From assembly GCA_022572105.1 (NCBI GenBank), contig JACZWN010000001.1:1-56749 (forward strand): DNA of 56,749 nt, written 5' to 3'. Source of the DNA: Pseudomonadota bacterium (GTDB lineage Bacteria; Pseudomonadota; Alphaproteobacteria; Kiloniellales; J153). Shown one piece after another: positions 17,759 to 38,849 of this stretch; the first letter of the stretch is position 1; each line of letters starts with the position of its first letter. The translations under genes and the position numbers were made by a program. Under the pieces are notes generated by a model, which worked only from the letters and a program-made list of their open reading frames with translations, had not been told where the DNA came from and ran no database searches.

Positions 17759-18105
17759 GAGGCGGCGCCGAACGCGGCGAGAAGGAATTCCGGCGCGCCC
17801 CGACGAGGGGGTCGTCGGGAACCGGGACGGTGGCCCACGGGAGCAACGGGGGTTCCGGCCCGACCTGTCCGAGACTGCAGGTGTCCAAAGGGCGCGCCCG
17901 GCGGACTTAAGCCATTCTTGGGGCCTGCACAGACGGTGAAGTAGAGCACACTCCGGTCCCCGGACTGCCCGGGAATCGGCGGGCTTGAGCTTCCAGGACG
18001 GGCGAACCGGGCTTCCGGAGCTGTCTCGGAAGCCTTCGTGCGAACCGGCCGGCCACCGCGCTCGCGTGCGGGCAAGGCCCGGCCAAGAAAGAGCGGTAGC
18101 GTTCA
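17759..18105 (+). promoter_or_regulatory. rplA-rplJ intergenic leader (L10-leader candidate)
   Basis: This 347-bp stretch has no gene that I recognise. It lies where most bacteria carry the L10 leader, an mRNA structure bound by L10-L12 to repress rplJL. A perfect 8-bp stem GGCTTCCG/CGGAAGCC with a 9-base loop occurs near 18011-18036, followed by a CCGGCC-rich segment close to the rplJ start, so structured RNA is plausible. Assignment rests on position and one hairpin only. Confidence 0.45.
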
Positions 18106-18624
18106 GTGGACCGAAGCGAAAAGGAAGCACTGGTCGCCGATCTGCATCGGACCTTCGAGGACACCACGCTGCTCGTCATTACCCATCAGACGGGGTTGAC
18201 GGTGGCGGAGGTGTCCGATCTACGCAGGCGGATGCGCCAGGCCGGCGCCACCTACAAGGTGACCAAGAACCGGCTCACGAAGCGCGCTCTCGAGGGCACG
18301 AAGTTTCAGGCGCTACAGCCGCTGTTCACCGGACCGACGGCGATTGCCTACTCGGACGACCCGGTGGCCGCGGCCAAGGTCTGCTTCGAGTTCGCCAAGA
18401 AGAACGAGAAGCTGACCGTCGTCGGCGGGGCACTGGATGAGGAGCAGCTCGATATCGGGCGGATCAAGGACCTCGCACAGTTGCCGTCGCTCGACGAGTT
18501 GCGCGCCAGATTGATCGGCGTCGTGCAGGCGCCGGCCACCAAGTTGGCCGGAGTCATACAGGCACCCGCCGCCCAGCTGGCCCGCGTATTCAGCGCCTAT
18601 GGCTCTCAAGAGGATGCGGCGTAA
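18106..18624 (+). CDS. rplJ: 50S ribosomal protein L10
   Basis: A 172-residue stalk base protein that anchors L7/L12 dimers and contacts 23S rRNA. I chose GTG 18106 because MDRSEKEALVADLHRTF matches the usual alphaproteobacterial N-terminus; AAAGAG precedes it. GLTVAEVSDLRRRMR and the C-terminal L12-binding helix (PAAQLARVFSAYGSQ) are present. Confidence 0.97.
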   Translation: MDRSEKEALVADLHRTFEDTTLLVITHQTGLTVAEVSDLRRRMRQAGATYKVTKNRLTKRALEGTKFQALQPLFTGPTAIAYSDDPVAAAKVCFEFAKKNEKLTVVGGALDEEQLDIGRIKDLAQLPSLDELRARLIGVVQAPATKLAGVIQAPAAQLARVFSAYGSQEDAA

Positions 18625-18666
18625 GCCAACCGAAAAACTGAAAGTTCAAGCCCAGGAGATTGAAAA

Positions 18667-19044
18667 ATGGCCAATCTGGACACACTAGTCGATGAGCTCT
18701 CGAAACTCACTGTGCTCGAGGCGGCGGACCTCGCCAAGAAACTGGAGGAGACCTGGGGTGTCTCCGCGGCGGTGCCGATGGCGGTCGCTGCGGCGCCGGG
18801 CGCCGGCGAGGCGGCGGACGCCGCCGCCGAGCAGGACACCTTCGATGTCATTCTGGCGGCGTACGGCGAAAAGAAGATCAACGTGATCAAGGAAGTCCGC
18901 GCGATCACCACGCTCGGCCTCAAGGAGGCCAAGGACCTGGTCGAAGCCGCGCCGAAGGCGGTCAAGGAAGGCTGTTCGAAAAGCGAGGCCGAGGAGATCA
19001 AGGCCAAGCTCGAGAGTGCCGGTGCAACGGTCGAGCTCAAGTAG
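18667..19044 (+). CDS. rplL: 50S ribosomal protein L7/L12
   Basis: A 125-residue stalk protein that recruits translational GTPases. The N-terminal dimerisation helix region, an Ala/Gly-rich hinge (about 38-55) and the C-terminal domain (FDVILAAYGEKKINVIKEVRAITTLGLKEAKDLVEAAPK) are all standard. It follows rplJ by 42 bp. Confidence 0.98.
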   Translation: MANLDTLVDELSKLTVLEAADLAKKLEETWGVSAAVPMAVAAAPGAGEAADAAAEQDTFDVILAAYGEKKINVIKEVRAITTLGLKEAKDLVEAAPKAVKEGCSKSEAEEIKAKLESAGATVELK

Positions 19045-19274
19045 CTCGAGTTGGCCGAGACGAACGCCAGGCGGCGTGGCCCGGTCGATGCGCGCTCATC
19101 GCGCCGCGCCGGTCTTGCGCGCCTGGGCGTTGGGCCTGGGCGTTGAGGATACCACCCGAACCGGGCGCGCCGGCATTTGGGGGCGAAGATGGCTAGGGTC
19201 GACGGCGTCGCCGCACCGAGCCGTAGGGGCGTCACAGCGGGCGCCGAATTCGACGAAGCGAGGACGTAACTGAC
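19045..19274 (+). other. rplL-rpoB intergenic region
   Basis: A 230-bp gap with no gene. It contains a small tandem repeat, GCCTGGGCGTTG twice near 19120-19146, and GC-rich inverted segments near 19090-19115. In other bacteria this gap holds an attenuator or RNA processing site between L7/L12 and RNA polymerase genes; nothing here proves that. Confidence 0.4.
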
Positions 19275-23456
<4,182 letters not shown>

Positions 23457-23553
23457 ACGCAGTACGCGATTCCCGAACCCGGGCGACCCGGTGGTTTAGG
23501 GCGTGGTCTAGGGCAGTGAGTGGCGACAAAGTCATACGAATCTGGAGAAACCG

Positions 23554-27765
<4,212 letters not shown>

Positions 27766-27882
27766 TTTCGCCGGACCGCCCCTCGGCCAAGGAAGTGGGC
27801 CGCGGTCCGAGCCCCCGGGACCGGCCCGCCGCGGGGGGCCGGCCGGGCGCCGCAATCGGCGAAAAAAAGCGCTTTCCCAGGC

Positions 27883-27911
27883 TTGACGGGGGTGCGGCGC
27901 AACAATAGTAT
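27883..27911 (+). promoter_or_regulatory. Sigma70-type promoter of the str operon
   Basis: TTGACG (27883-27888), an exact 17-bp spacer and TAGTAT (27906-27911) give five of six consensus bases in the -35 box and five of six in the -10 box. It lies in the 325-bp rpoC-rpsL gap and faces rpsL, implying a leader of about 170 nt. The rest of the gap (27766-27882, 27912-28090) holds no gene. Confidence 0.75.
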
Positions 27912-28090
27912 GCGCGCACTTTTCGGGGGGCTGGTGGTAGACCCGGTGCGGTCTAGACGCAGCCCCGCGCTGCATACGGGAACAAAATTCTGGCGGCTGT
28001 CGCGACGGCCCGTGGACGGCCTGCGGAAGCAAGTGATTCGCTTCTTCGCGGCGTGTTTCATCATAAGCTAGGCGTAAAGAGACCGACCTG

Positions 28091-28462
28091 ATGCCAACGA
28101 TCAACCAGTTGATCCGCAAGCCGCGCAAGCCGCCGGTGACCCGGAACAAGGTGCCCGCGCTCGAAGCCTGCCCGCAGAAGCGGGGGGTCTGCACGCGCGT
28201 CTACACGACCACGCCGAAGAAGCCGAACTCCGCGCTGCGCAAGGTCGCGCGCGTCCGGCTGACCAACGGTTTCGAGGTCACCAGCTACATTCCGGGCGAG
28301 GGCCACAACCTCCAGGAGCACTCGGTGGTCATGATTCGCGGCGGTCGCGTGAAGGACCTGCCCGGCGTGCGCTATCACATCATCCGCGGCACTCTGGATA
28401 CCCAGGGGGTCACGGATCGGCGCCAGCGCCGCTCGAAGTATGGCGCCAAGCGCCCGAAATAA
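28091..28462 (+). CDS. rpsL: 30S ribosomal protein S12
   Basis: A 123-residue decoding-centre protein. TTPKKPNSALRKVARVRL carries the wild-type lysine of the first streptomycin site, and RGGRVKDLPGVRYH carries the second conserved segment, so streptomycin-resistance changes are not seen. It is the first gene of the str transcript; rpsG follows by 17 bp. Confidence 0.99.
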   Translation: MPTINQLIRKPRKPPVTRNKVPALEACPQKRGVCTRVYTTTPKKPNSALRKVARVRLTNGFEVTSYIPGEGHNLQEHSVVMIRGGRVKDLPGVRYHIIRGTLDTQGVTDRRQRRSKYGAKRPK

Positions 28463-28479
28463 GGTTTGAGGAGCCGAGC

Positions 28480-28950
28480 ATGTCGCGCCGTCGCCGCGCC
28501 GAGAAACGAGAGATTTTGCCGGATCCCAAGTTCGGCGACGTGATTCTCAGCAAGTTCATGAACGTGTTGATGTACTCGGGCATGAAGTCGGTTGCCGAGG
28601 GCATCGTCTACGGTGCCTTCGACCGGATTCAGCAGCGCTCGAGCCAGGACCCGGTGCGCGTGTTCCACGAGGCGCTCACCAACGTCAAGCCGGATATCGA
28701 GGTGCGCTCGCGCCGGGTCGGCGGGGCCACCTACCAGATCCCGATCGAGGTGCGGCCCGACCGCAGCCAGGCGCTCGCCATCCGCTGGCTGATCCGCGCC
28801 TCACGCGCGCGCTCCGAGTTCACCATGACCGAACGCTTGGCCAACGAGCTGCTCGACGCGGCCAACAACCGCGGCGCCGCGGTCAAGAAGCGCGAGGATG
28901 CGCACCGCATGGCCGAGGCCAACCGGGCCTTCTCGCACTATCGCTGGTAA
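28480..28950 (+). CDS. rpsG: 30S ribosomal protein S7
   Basis: A 156-residue 30S head assembly protein binding 16S rRNA. It begins MSRRRRAEKREILPDPKFGD and contains the conserved NVKPDIEVRSRRVGGATYQI and RWLIRASRAR. The short gap to rpsL leaves no room for the E. coli-type S7 repressor site. Confidence 0.99.
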   Translation: MSRRRRAEKREILPDPKFGDVILSKFMNVLMYSGMKSVAEGIVYGAFDRIQQRSSQDPVRVFHEALTNVKPDIEVRSRRVGGATYQIPIEVRPDRSQALAIRWLIRASRARSEFTMTERLANELLDAANNRGAAVKKREDAHRMAEANRAFSHYRW

Positions 28951-28974
28951 GCCGGAATCCGAGAGACCGCCGTC

Positions 28975-31050
<2,076 letters not shown>

Positions 31051-31099
31051 TCGGCGCGGGCGCGATCGTGACAGCTCAAGTGACGGAGACCTAGGAGCG

Positions 31100-32290
<1,191 letters not shown>

Positions 32291-32337
32291 CACGGGTAAA
32301 GGCGAGGCGTCACCTGAAGCGCCCGATTGGATTGATC

Positions 32338-32652
32338 ATGGATAACCAGAACATACGCATTCGCCTCAAGGCGTTCGATCACCGGGTGCTCGACCAGTCG
32401 ACCGCGGAGATCGTCAGCACGGCCAAGCGCACCGGCGCGCAGGTGCGCGGACCGATACCCCTGCCGACCCGGATCGAGAAGTTCACGGTGCTGCGCGGAC
32501 CCCACATCGACAAGAAGTCGCGCGAGCAGTTCGAAATCCGCACCCACAAGCGGCTGCTCGACATCGTCGATCCGACCCCGCAGACGGTCGATGCCTTGAT
32601 GAAGCTCGACCTGGCCGCGGGCGTCGACGTCGAGATCAAGCTCAAGGGCTAG
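32338..32652 (+). CDS. rpsJ: 30S ribosomal protein S10
   Basis: A 104-residue protein of the 30S head, also the NusE partner of NusG/NusB in transcription. I chose ATG 32338 (MDNQNIRIRLKAFDHRVLD) over an upstream TTG at 32332, since it matches the family N-terminus. The 47-bp gap to tuf is too short for an E. coli-type S10 leader controlled by L4. Confidence 0.98.
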   Translation: MDNQNIRIRLKAFDHRVLDQSTAEIVSTAKRTGAQVRGPIPLPTRIEKFTVLRGPHIDKKSREQFEIRTHKRLLDIVDPTPQTVDALMKLDLAAGVDVEIKLKG

Positions 32653-32656
32653 GACC

Positions 32657-33454
32657 ATGCGCACCGGCATACTCGCCCAAAAACTTGGCATGACGCGGAT
32701 CTTCACCGAGGACGGCGAACACGTGCCGGTGACCGTGTTGAAGGTCGAGAACTGCCACGTGGTCGCCGTGCGCCGCCGGGACAGCGACGGCTATGACGCG
32801 GTCCAGATCGGCGGCGGCGTGGCCAAGGTCAAGAACGTGGGCAAGCCCATGCGCGGTCATTTCGCCAAGGCCAAGGTGAAGCCGACCCGCAAGCTGGCGG
32901 AATTCCGGGTCTCGGCGGACGCCCTGCTCGAGGTCGGCCAGGAGCTCTCGCCGGACCACTTCGTGCCGGGCCAATACGTGGACGTGGCCGGCGTCTCGAT
33001 CGGCAAGGGCTTCGCCGGGGTCATGAAACGGCACCACTTCAGCGGCCTTAGGGCGAGCCACGGCGTCTCGGTCTCGCATCGCTCCGGCGGCTCGACCGGC
33101 CAAAGCCAAGATCCGGGCAGGGTCTTCAAGGGCAAGAAGATGGCCGGTCACATGGGCGACCGGCGGGTGACCGTCCAGAACCTGCGCATCGTCTCGACCG
33201 ACCCCGAGGAGGGCCTGATCCTGGTGCGCGGCGCGGTGCCCGGCGCCAAGGGCGGCTGGGTGCGGATCATCGACGCGGTCAAGCACCCCGTGCCCGAGGC
33301 TGCGCCGTTCCCGGCCGGGCTGCGCGCGGCCGGCACCCCGGAATCTGGCGCCGAGGCCGCCGAGGATGCGCCGGCCGAGGAGACGCCGAGCCAGGAGTCT
33401 GGGTCCGAGGCCGAGGTGGCCGGGGACGAGAAGGCTGGGGACGGGAAGGATTGA
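32657..33454 (+). CDS. rplC: 50S ribosomal protein L3 with acidic C-terminal tail
   Basis: A 265-residue early-assembly protein; the core is recognisable from MRTGILAQKLGMTRIFTEDG to GAKGGWVRIIDAVK, including SHRSGGSTGQSQDPGRVFKGKKMAGHMG. From about residue 215 a 50-residue Ala/Glu/Ser-rich tail follows (AEAAEDAPAEETPSQESG). L3 is usually 205-240 residues, so this tail is at the long end for the family. It ends 5 bp before the rplD ATG. Confidence 0.97.
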   Translation: MRTGILAQKLGMTRIFTEDGEHVPVTVLKVENCHVVAVRRRDSDGYDAVQIGGGVAKVKNVGKPMRGHFAKAKVKPTRKLAEFRVSADALLEVGQELSPDHFVPGQYVDVAGVSIGKGFAGVMKRHHFSGLRASHGVSVSHRSGGSTGQSQDPGRVFKGKKMAGHMGDRRVTVQNLRIVSTDPEEGLILVRGAVPGAKGGWVRIIDAVKHPVPEAAPFPAGLRAAGTPESGAEAAEDAPAEETPSQESGSEAEVAGDEKAGDGKD

Positions 33455-33459
33455 CGGCC

Positions 33460-34080
33460 ATGAAATGTGTGGTCATGACGCTGGATAACAAGAAGGTGGG
33501 CGAGATCGATCTCGACGATGCGATCTTCGGTCTGAGCCCGCGGGCGGACCTTCTGGCGCGTATGGTCAACTGGCAGCTCGCCAAGCGTCGGGCCGGAACC
33601 CATAAGGTCCAGGGACGCAGCGACGTGGCCGGCACGACCCAAAGGATGTATCGGCAGAAGGGCACCGGCCGCGCCCGTCACGGCCCGCCCAAGGTCTCGC
33701 AGTTTCGCAGCGGCGGGCGCGCCTTCGGCCCGGTGCTGCGCGACCACGCGCACAAGCTGACCAAGAAGGTGCGCAAACTGGCGCTCAAGAGCGCGCTCTC
33801 GGCCAAGGCGGCCGACGGCAAGCTGGTGGTGCTCGAGGCGGCCGAGGTCGAGACGCCGAAAACCGGCGAGCTGGCGCGCAAGTTCGGCGCGCTCGGCTGG
33901 TCCTCGGCGCTGGTCATCGGCGGCGCCATGCTCGACGAGAGTTTCGCCCGCGCCGCGCGCAATATACCGAACATCGACGTGCTGCCCGAGCAGGGCGCGA
34001 ACGTCTACGACATTCTGCGCCGCGATACCCTGGTGCTGACCAAGGACGCGGTCGAGGCGTTGGAGGCACGACTGAAATGA
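33460..34080 (+). CDS. rplD: 50S ribosomal protein L4
   Basis: A 206-residue exit-tunnel protein. ATG 33460 (MKCVVMTLDNKKVGEIDLDD) fits the family better than the TTG at 33451 that overlaps the rplC stop. The tunnel loop segment RMYRQKGTGRARHGPPKVSQFRSGGRAFGP (residues about 58-87) is intact. Its stop overlaps the rplW start (ATGA). Confidence 0.97.
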   Translation: MKCVVMTLDNKKVGEIDLDDAIFGLSPRADLLARMVNWQLAKRRAGTHKVQGRSDVAGTTQRMYRQKGTGRARHGPPKVSQFRSGGRAFGPVLRDHAHKLTKKVRKLALKSALSAKAADGKLVVLEAAEVETPKTGELARKFGALGWSSALVIGGAMLDESFARAARNIPNIDVLPEQGANVYDILRRDTLVLTKDAVEALEARLK

Positions 34081-34409
34081 GTGGGCCGCGAGCGCGCAAG
34101 AAGCAAGACGTTACGGTCTCCCGGGAGCGGCTCTACGAGGTGATCCGCCACCCGGTCGTGACCGAAAAGTCGACGCTCGGCTCCGAGCACAATCAGGTCA
34201 CCTTCCGGGTGCCACTCGACGCCAGCAAGCCGGAGATCAAGGCGGCCGTGGAGGGCCTCTTCGCGGTCAAGGTGAAGGCGATCAATACGATGCGCCAGAA
34301 GGGCAAGATCAAGCGCTTCCGCGGCCGCATCGGCAAGCGGGTGGACACCAAGAAGGCCTACGTGACCTTGGAAGAGGGTCACAGCATCGACGTGACCACG
34401 GGGATCTAG
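34077..34409 (+). CDS. rplW: 50S ribosomal protein L23
   Basis: A 110-residue protein at the tunnel exit, docking site for trigger factor and SRP. A basic N-terminal extension (MSGPRARKKQDVTVSRERL) precedes the core RHPVVTEKSTLGSEHNQVTFRV and ends with KKAYVTLEEGHSIDVTTGI. The start overlaps the rplD stop by 4 bp. Confidence 0.97.
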   Translation: MSGPRARKKQDVTVSRERLYEVIRHPVVTEKSTLGSEHNQVTFRVPLDASKPEIKAAVEGLFAVKVKAINTMRQKGKIKRFRGRIGKRVDTKKAYVTLEEGHSIDVTTGI

Positions 34410-34413
34410 GGCC

Positions 34414-35244
34414 ATGGCGCTGAAGAAGTTCAATCCGACGACGCCCGGACGCCGCGGCCTGGTGCTGGTTGACCGCGCCGGCCTTTGGAAGGGCAAGCCG
34501 GTCAAGGCCTTGACCGAGGGCCTGAACAAGAAGGGCGGGCGCAACAACACCGGCCGGATCACCGCGCGCCGGCGCGGCGGCGGGCACAAGCGGCTGTACC
34601 GGGTGATCGATTTCAAGCGGCGCAAGTTCGACGTGTCGGCCAAGGTGCTGCGCCTGGAATACGACCCGAACCGGACCGCCTTCATCGCGCTCATCGAATA
34701 CGAGGACGGCGAGCTCGGCTACATTCTGGCGCCGCAGCGCCTCGATGCCGGCGATACGGTCATCGCGGGCGACAAGGTCGACATCAAGCCGGGCAACGCC
34801 ATGCCGCTGGCCTCGATCCCGATCGGCACGATCGTGCACAACGTCGAGATGAAGCCGGGCAAGGGCGGTCAGATCGCGCGCTCGGCGGGAACCTACGTCC
34901 AGTTGGTCGGCCGCGACGCCGGCCACGCGCTGCTGCGGCTCGGCTCGGGCGAGGCGCGCATGGTGCGCGCCGAGTGCATGGCGACGATCGGCGCGGTGTC
35001 CAATTCGGACCAGGGCAACATCAAGCTCGGCAAGGCCGGGCGCAAACGCTGGCTGGGCAAGCGGCCCTCGGTGCGCGGCGTGGCCATGAACCCGGTCGAC
35101 CATCCGCACGGCGGCGGCGAGGGCCGCACCTCGGGGGGCCGCCATCCGGTCACCCCCTGGGGCCGGCCGACCAAGGGCGCGAAGACGCGCCACAACAAGA
35201 GGACGGACCGCCTGATCATGCGCCGCCGTCACAAGAAGCGTTAA
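34414..35244 (+). CDS. rplB: 50S ribosomal protein L2
   Basis: A 276-residue protein near the peptidyl-transferase centre. Conserved RNA-binding core AGTYVQLVGRDAGHALLRLGSGE and the C-terminal VAMNPVDHPHGGGEGRTSGG, including the histidine linked to peptidyl transfer, are present. 4 bp after rplW. Confidence 0.99.
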   Translation: MALKKFNPTTPGRRGLVLVDRAGLWKGKPVKALTEGLNKKGGRNNTGRITARRRGGGHKRLYRVIDFKRRKFDVSAKVLRLEYDPNRTAFIALIEYEDGELGYILAPQRLDAGDTVIAGDKVDIKPGNAMPLASIPIGTIVHNVEMKPGKGGQIARSAGTYVQLVGRDAGHALLRLGSGEARMVRAECMATIGAVSNSDQGNIKLGKAGRKRWLGKRPSVRGVAMNPVDHPHGGGEGRTSGGRHPVTPWGRPTKGAKTRHNKRTDRLIMRRRHKKR

Positions 35245-35256
35245 CGGAGGGCTGAC

Positions 35257-35535
35257 GTGGCTCGCTCTGTCTGGAAAGGTCCGTTCGTCGACGGCTATCT
35301 GCTCAAGAAAGCCGAAAAGGCGCGCGCCTCGGGTCGAAACGAGATCATCAAGACCTGGTCGCGGCGCTCGACCATCATGCCGCAGTTCGTCGGCCTCACC
35401 TTCGGCGTGTACAACGGCAGGAAGTTTCTGCCCGTGCTGGTCACCGAGAACATGGTCGGCCACAAGTTCGGCGAGTTCGCGCCGACCCGCACGTTCCACG
35501 GCCATGCGGCCGACAAGCGGGCGAGGAGGGGTTGA
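35257..35535 (+). CDS. rpsS: 30S ribosomal protein S19
   Basis: A 92-residue 30S head protein starting at GTG 35257 (MARSVWKGPFVDGYLLKKAE), preceded by GGAGG. The conserved TWSRRSTIMPQFVGLTFGVYNG and NMVGHKFGEFAPTRTFHGH are present. Confidence 0.99.
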   Translation: MARSVWKGPFVDGYLLKKAEKARASGRNEIIKTWSRRSTIMPQFVGLTFGVYNGRKFLPVLVTENMVGHKFGEFAPTRTFHGHAADKRARRG

Positions 35536-35541
35536 GGAGCG

Positions 35542-35921
35542 ATGGGTAAGCCGAAGCATAAGCGCCGCCTGCGCGAGGACGAGGCGATAGCGGTGGCCCG
35601 CAATCTGCGTATCAGCCCGCAGAAGCTGAACCTGGTCGCCCAGTCGATCCGCGGCAGGAACGCCGAGGCGGCGCTTTCGGAGCTGACGTTTTCGAAGCGA
35701 CGCATCGCGAGCGACGTGAAGAAAACCCTGCAGTCGGCCATTGCCAATGCGGAAAACAACCATCAGTTGGACGTGGACCGCCTCTACGTGGCCGAGGCGA
35801 CGGTCGGCAAGAGTTTCGTGATGAAGCGCTTTCGGCCCCGGGCGCGCGGCCGCGCCGGGCGAATTATAAAGCCGTTCAGCAATTTGACGGTTGTCGTGCG
35901 CGAACGGGAGGAAACGGCGTA

Positions 35922-35922
<1 letters not shown>
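35542..35922 (+). CDS. rplV: 50S ribosomal protein L22
   Basis: A 126-residue exit-tunnel protein. RNLRISPQKLNLVAQSIRG and KTLQSAIANAENNHQLDVD match the core; the tunnel hairpin region MKRFRPRARGRAGRIIKPFS follows. The TAA stop overlaps the rpsC ATG by one base. Confidence 0.98.
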
Positions 35923-36599
<677 letters not shown>

Positions 36600-36631
36600 G
36601 GGCGGCCTGAAAGCGTCGAGGAAGCGAAATC

Positions 36632-37057
36632 ATGTTGCAGCCCAAGCGGACGAAGTACCGCAAAGCCCACAAGGGCCGGATTCACGGCAATGCCAAGGCC
36701 GGGTATTCGCTAAACTTCGGCGCCTACGGCTTGAAGGCGCTCACCCCGGGCCGCGTCTCGGCGCGCCAGATCGAGGCTGCGCGCCGGACCATCACGCGCC
36801 ACATGAAGCGCGTCGGCAAGCTCTGGATCCGGGTCTTCCCGGACGTGCCCGTGTCCCAGAAGCCCGCCGAGGTGCGCCAGGGCAAGGGCAAGGGCTCGCC
36901 CGAGTGGTGGGCGGTGCGGATCAAGCCCGGCCGGATCATGTTCGAGCTCGACGGCGTATCGCGCGATCTGGCGCGTGAGGCCTTCGTGCTCGCCGCGGCC
37001 AAGCTGCCGGTGAGGACCAAGTTCATCTACCGCCTGGGCGAGGAGGATAGGCCGTGA
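36632..37057 (+). CDS. rplP: 50S ribosomal protein L16
   Basis: A 141-residue protein organising the tRNA-binding region of 50S. MLQPKRTKYRKAHKGRIHG, TPGRVSARQIEAARRTITRH and VRQGKGKGSPEWWAVRIKPG are standard, including the arginine that is hydroxylated by YcfD in some bacteria. It overlaps rpmC by 4 bp (GTGA). Confidence 0.99.
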   Translation: MLQPKRTKYRKAHKGRIHGNAKAGYSLNFGAYGLKALTPGRVSARQIEAARRTITRHMKRVGKLWIRVFPDVPVSQKPAEVRQGKGKGSPEWWAVRIKPGRIMFELDGVSRDLAREAFVLAAAKLPVRTKFIYRLGEEDRP

Positions 37058-37251
37058 AAGCCTCGGATCTCAGGACCAAGACGGTAGACGAGTTGACGGA
37101 CTCGCTCATGAACCTGCGCAAGGAACGGTTTAACCTGCGCTTTCAGAAGGCCAGCGGACAGCTGGAGAACACCGCGCGCGCGCGCCAAGTGCGCCGCGAT
37201 ATCGCGCGCGTCAAGACGATCCTGCACGATATGAAACAGGCCGCTTCCTAG
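37054..37251 (+). CDS. rpmC: 50S ribosomal protein L29
   Basis: A 65-residue helical protein near the tunnel exit, starting at GTG 37054 within the rplP stop. MKASDLRTKTVDELTDSLM and LRKERFNLRFQKASGQLENT are typical. Confidence 0.98.
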   Translation: MKASDLRTKTVDELTDSLMNLRKERFNLRFQKASGQLENTARARQVRRDIARVKTILHDMKQAAS

Positions 37252-37265
37252 GAGAATTGACAGCT

Positions 37266-37511
37266 ATGCCGCGACGAGTGTTGAAAGGAGTGGTGGTCAG
37301 CGACAAGGCCGACAAGACGGTCACCGTTCTTGTCAAACGCCGGGTCATGCATCCGCTCTACAAAAAGATCATCAGACGTTCGAAGAAGTATCGCGCGCAT
37401 GACGAGGACAACCGCTGCAAGGTCGGCGACTCGGTCCAAATCCAGGAATGCCGCCCGATCGCCAAGTCGAAATCCTGGCGAGTGATCGACGCGGACGCGG
37501 CGTCGGCCTAG
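37266..37511 (+). CDS. rpsQ: 30S ribosomal protein S17
   Basis: An 81-residue primary 16S rRNA-binding protein. ATG 37266 (MPRRVLKGVVVSDKADKTVT) matches the family; an upstream TTG at 37257 is less likely. GDSVQIQECRPIAKSKSWRV is the conserved C-terminal motif. Confidence 0.98.
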   Translation: MPRRVLKGVVVSDKADKTVTVLVKRRVMHPLYKKIIRRSKKYRAHDEDNRCKVGDSVQIQECRPIAKSKSWRVIDADAASA

Positions 37512-37532
37512 GGTAAAAGAGGAACCGAGACC

Positions 37533-37900
<368 letters not shown>

Positions 37901-37901
<1 letters not shown>

Positions 37902-38254
37902 TGGCCCGGAAACTGAAGACCAAGAAACTCAAGACCAAGAAGCTCAAGATCAAGAAGGGCGACAAGGTGACCGTCATCACCGGGCGCGACAAGGGCAAGA
38001 CCGGCGAAATCATGCGTGTCGATCCGAAGAAGGACCGCGTGTTCGTTCAGGGCGTCAACATGGTCAAGCGTCACCAGTCGGCGACCCCGACCGATCCGGG
38101 CGGCATCGTCGAGAAGGAGGCGTCGCTGCACGTCTCGAACGTCGCCCATATCGACCCCAAGACCGACCGGCCGACCCGCGTCGGACTGCGCGAAGACGCC
38201 GGCGGCCGCAAGGTGCGCTACGCCAGGCGCTCCGGTGAGACGATCGATCTTTAG
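37901..38254 (+). CDS. rplX: 50S ribosomal protein L24 with Lys-rich N-terminal repeat
   Basis: A 117-residue assembly initiator. The KOW core KKGDKVTVITGRDKGKTGEI is standard, but the N-terminus is extended by three KTKKL-type units, encoded by a 15-bp tandem repeat at 37913-37957. Typical L24 reaches the KKGDKV motif after about five residues; here it takes about 18. ATG 37901 fits the overlapping stop of rplN; an internal start is not available between the repeat and the core. Confidence 0.95.
37913..37957 (+). repeat. 15-bp tandem repeat in rplX
   Basis: Three imperfect 15-bp units of the form CTGAAGACCAAGAAA run in frame from 37913 to 37957 and encode LKTKK-LKTKK-LKIKK. Confidence 0.85.
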
Positions 38255-38273
38255 TTTGGGCGAGGCTGAACCC

Positions 38274-38849
38274 ATGACCCCGCGTTTGAAAGAGTATTAC
38301 CACAAGACGCTGAAGCCCGAGCTCGTGAAACAGTTCGGTTACGCCAACACCATGGAGGTGCCGCGCCTCGACAAAATCGTGCTCAACATGGGGGTGGGCG
38401 AGGGCGTGCAGGACCAGAAGAAGGTGCATTCGGCGGCCGAGGAGCTCGGCCTGATCGCCGGTCAGAGGCCGGTCATCACCCGGGCCAAGAAGTCGATCGC
38501 CGCCTTCAAGCTGCGCGAAGGCATGCCGGTGGGCTGCAAGGTGACCTTGCGCCACAATCGCATGTACGAGTTCCTCGACCGGCTGGTCACCGTGGCCTTG
38601 CCGCGGGTGCGCGATTTCCGCGGGATTTCGCCGGACAGCTTCGACGGGCGCGGCAACCTCGCGTTGGGCCTCAAGGAGCAAATCGTGTTTCCGGAAATCG
38701 ATTACGACCAGGTGGGCGAGATCCGCGGCCTAAACATCGTGATCTGCACCACCGCCAAAAGCGACGATGAGGCCCGCGCCCTGCTCAAGGGCTTCGATGT
38801 GCCGTTCACCGGCTGGGCGGCGAAAAAAGGATTGGATGAACATGGCTAA
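38274..38849 (+). CDS. rplE: 50S ribosomal protein L5
   Basis: A 191-residue 5S rRNA-binding protein. MTPRLKEYYHKTLKPELVKQ, VLNMGVGEGVQDQKKV, TRAKKSIAAFKLREGMPVG and the C-terminal GLNIVICTTAKSDDEARALL are present. It overlaps rpsN by 8 bp. Confidence 0.98.
   Translation: MTPRLKEYYHKTLKPELVKQFGYANTMEVPRLDKIVLNMGVGEGVQDQKKVHSAAEELGLIAGQRPVITRAKKSIAAFKLREGMPVGCKVTLRHNRMYEFLDRLVTVALPRVRDFRGISPDSFDGRGNLALGLKEQIVFPEIDYDQVGEIRGLNIVICTTAKSDDEARALLKGFDVPFTGWAAKKGLDEHG

Noticed and set aside
27850..27870. Possible terminator after rpoC (CGCCG-CAAT-CGGCG followed by AAAAAAA).
   Set aside because: An A-run after the stem on the plus strand does not make a terminator for either strand, and the stem is only 5 bp.
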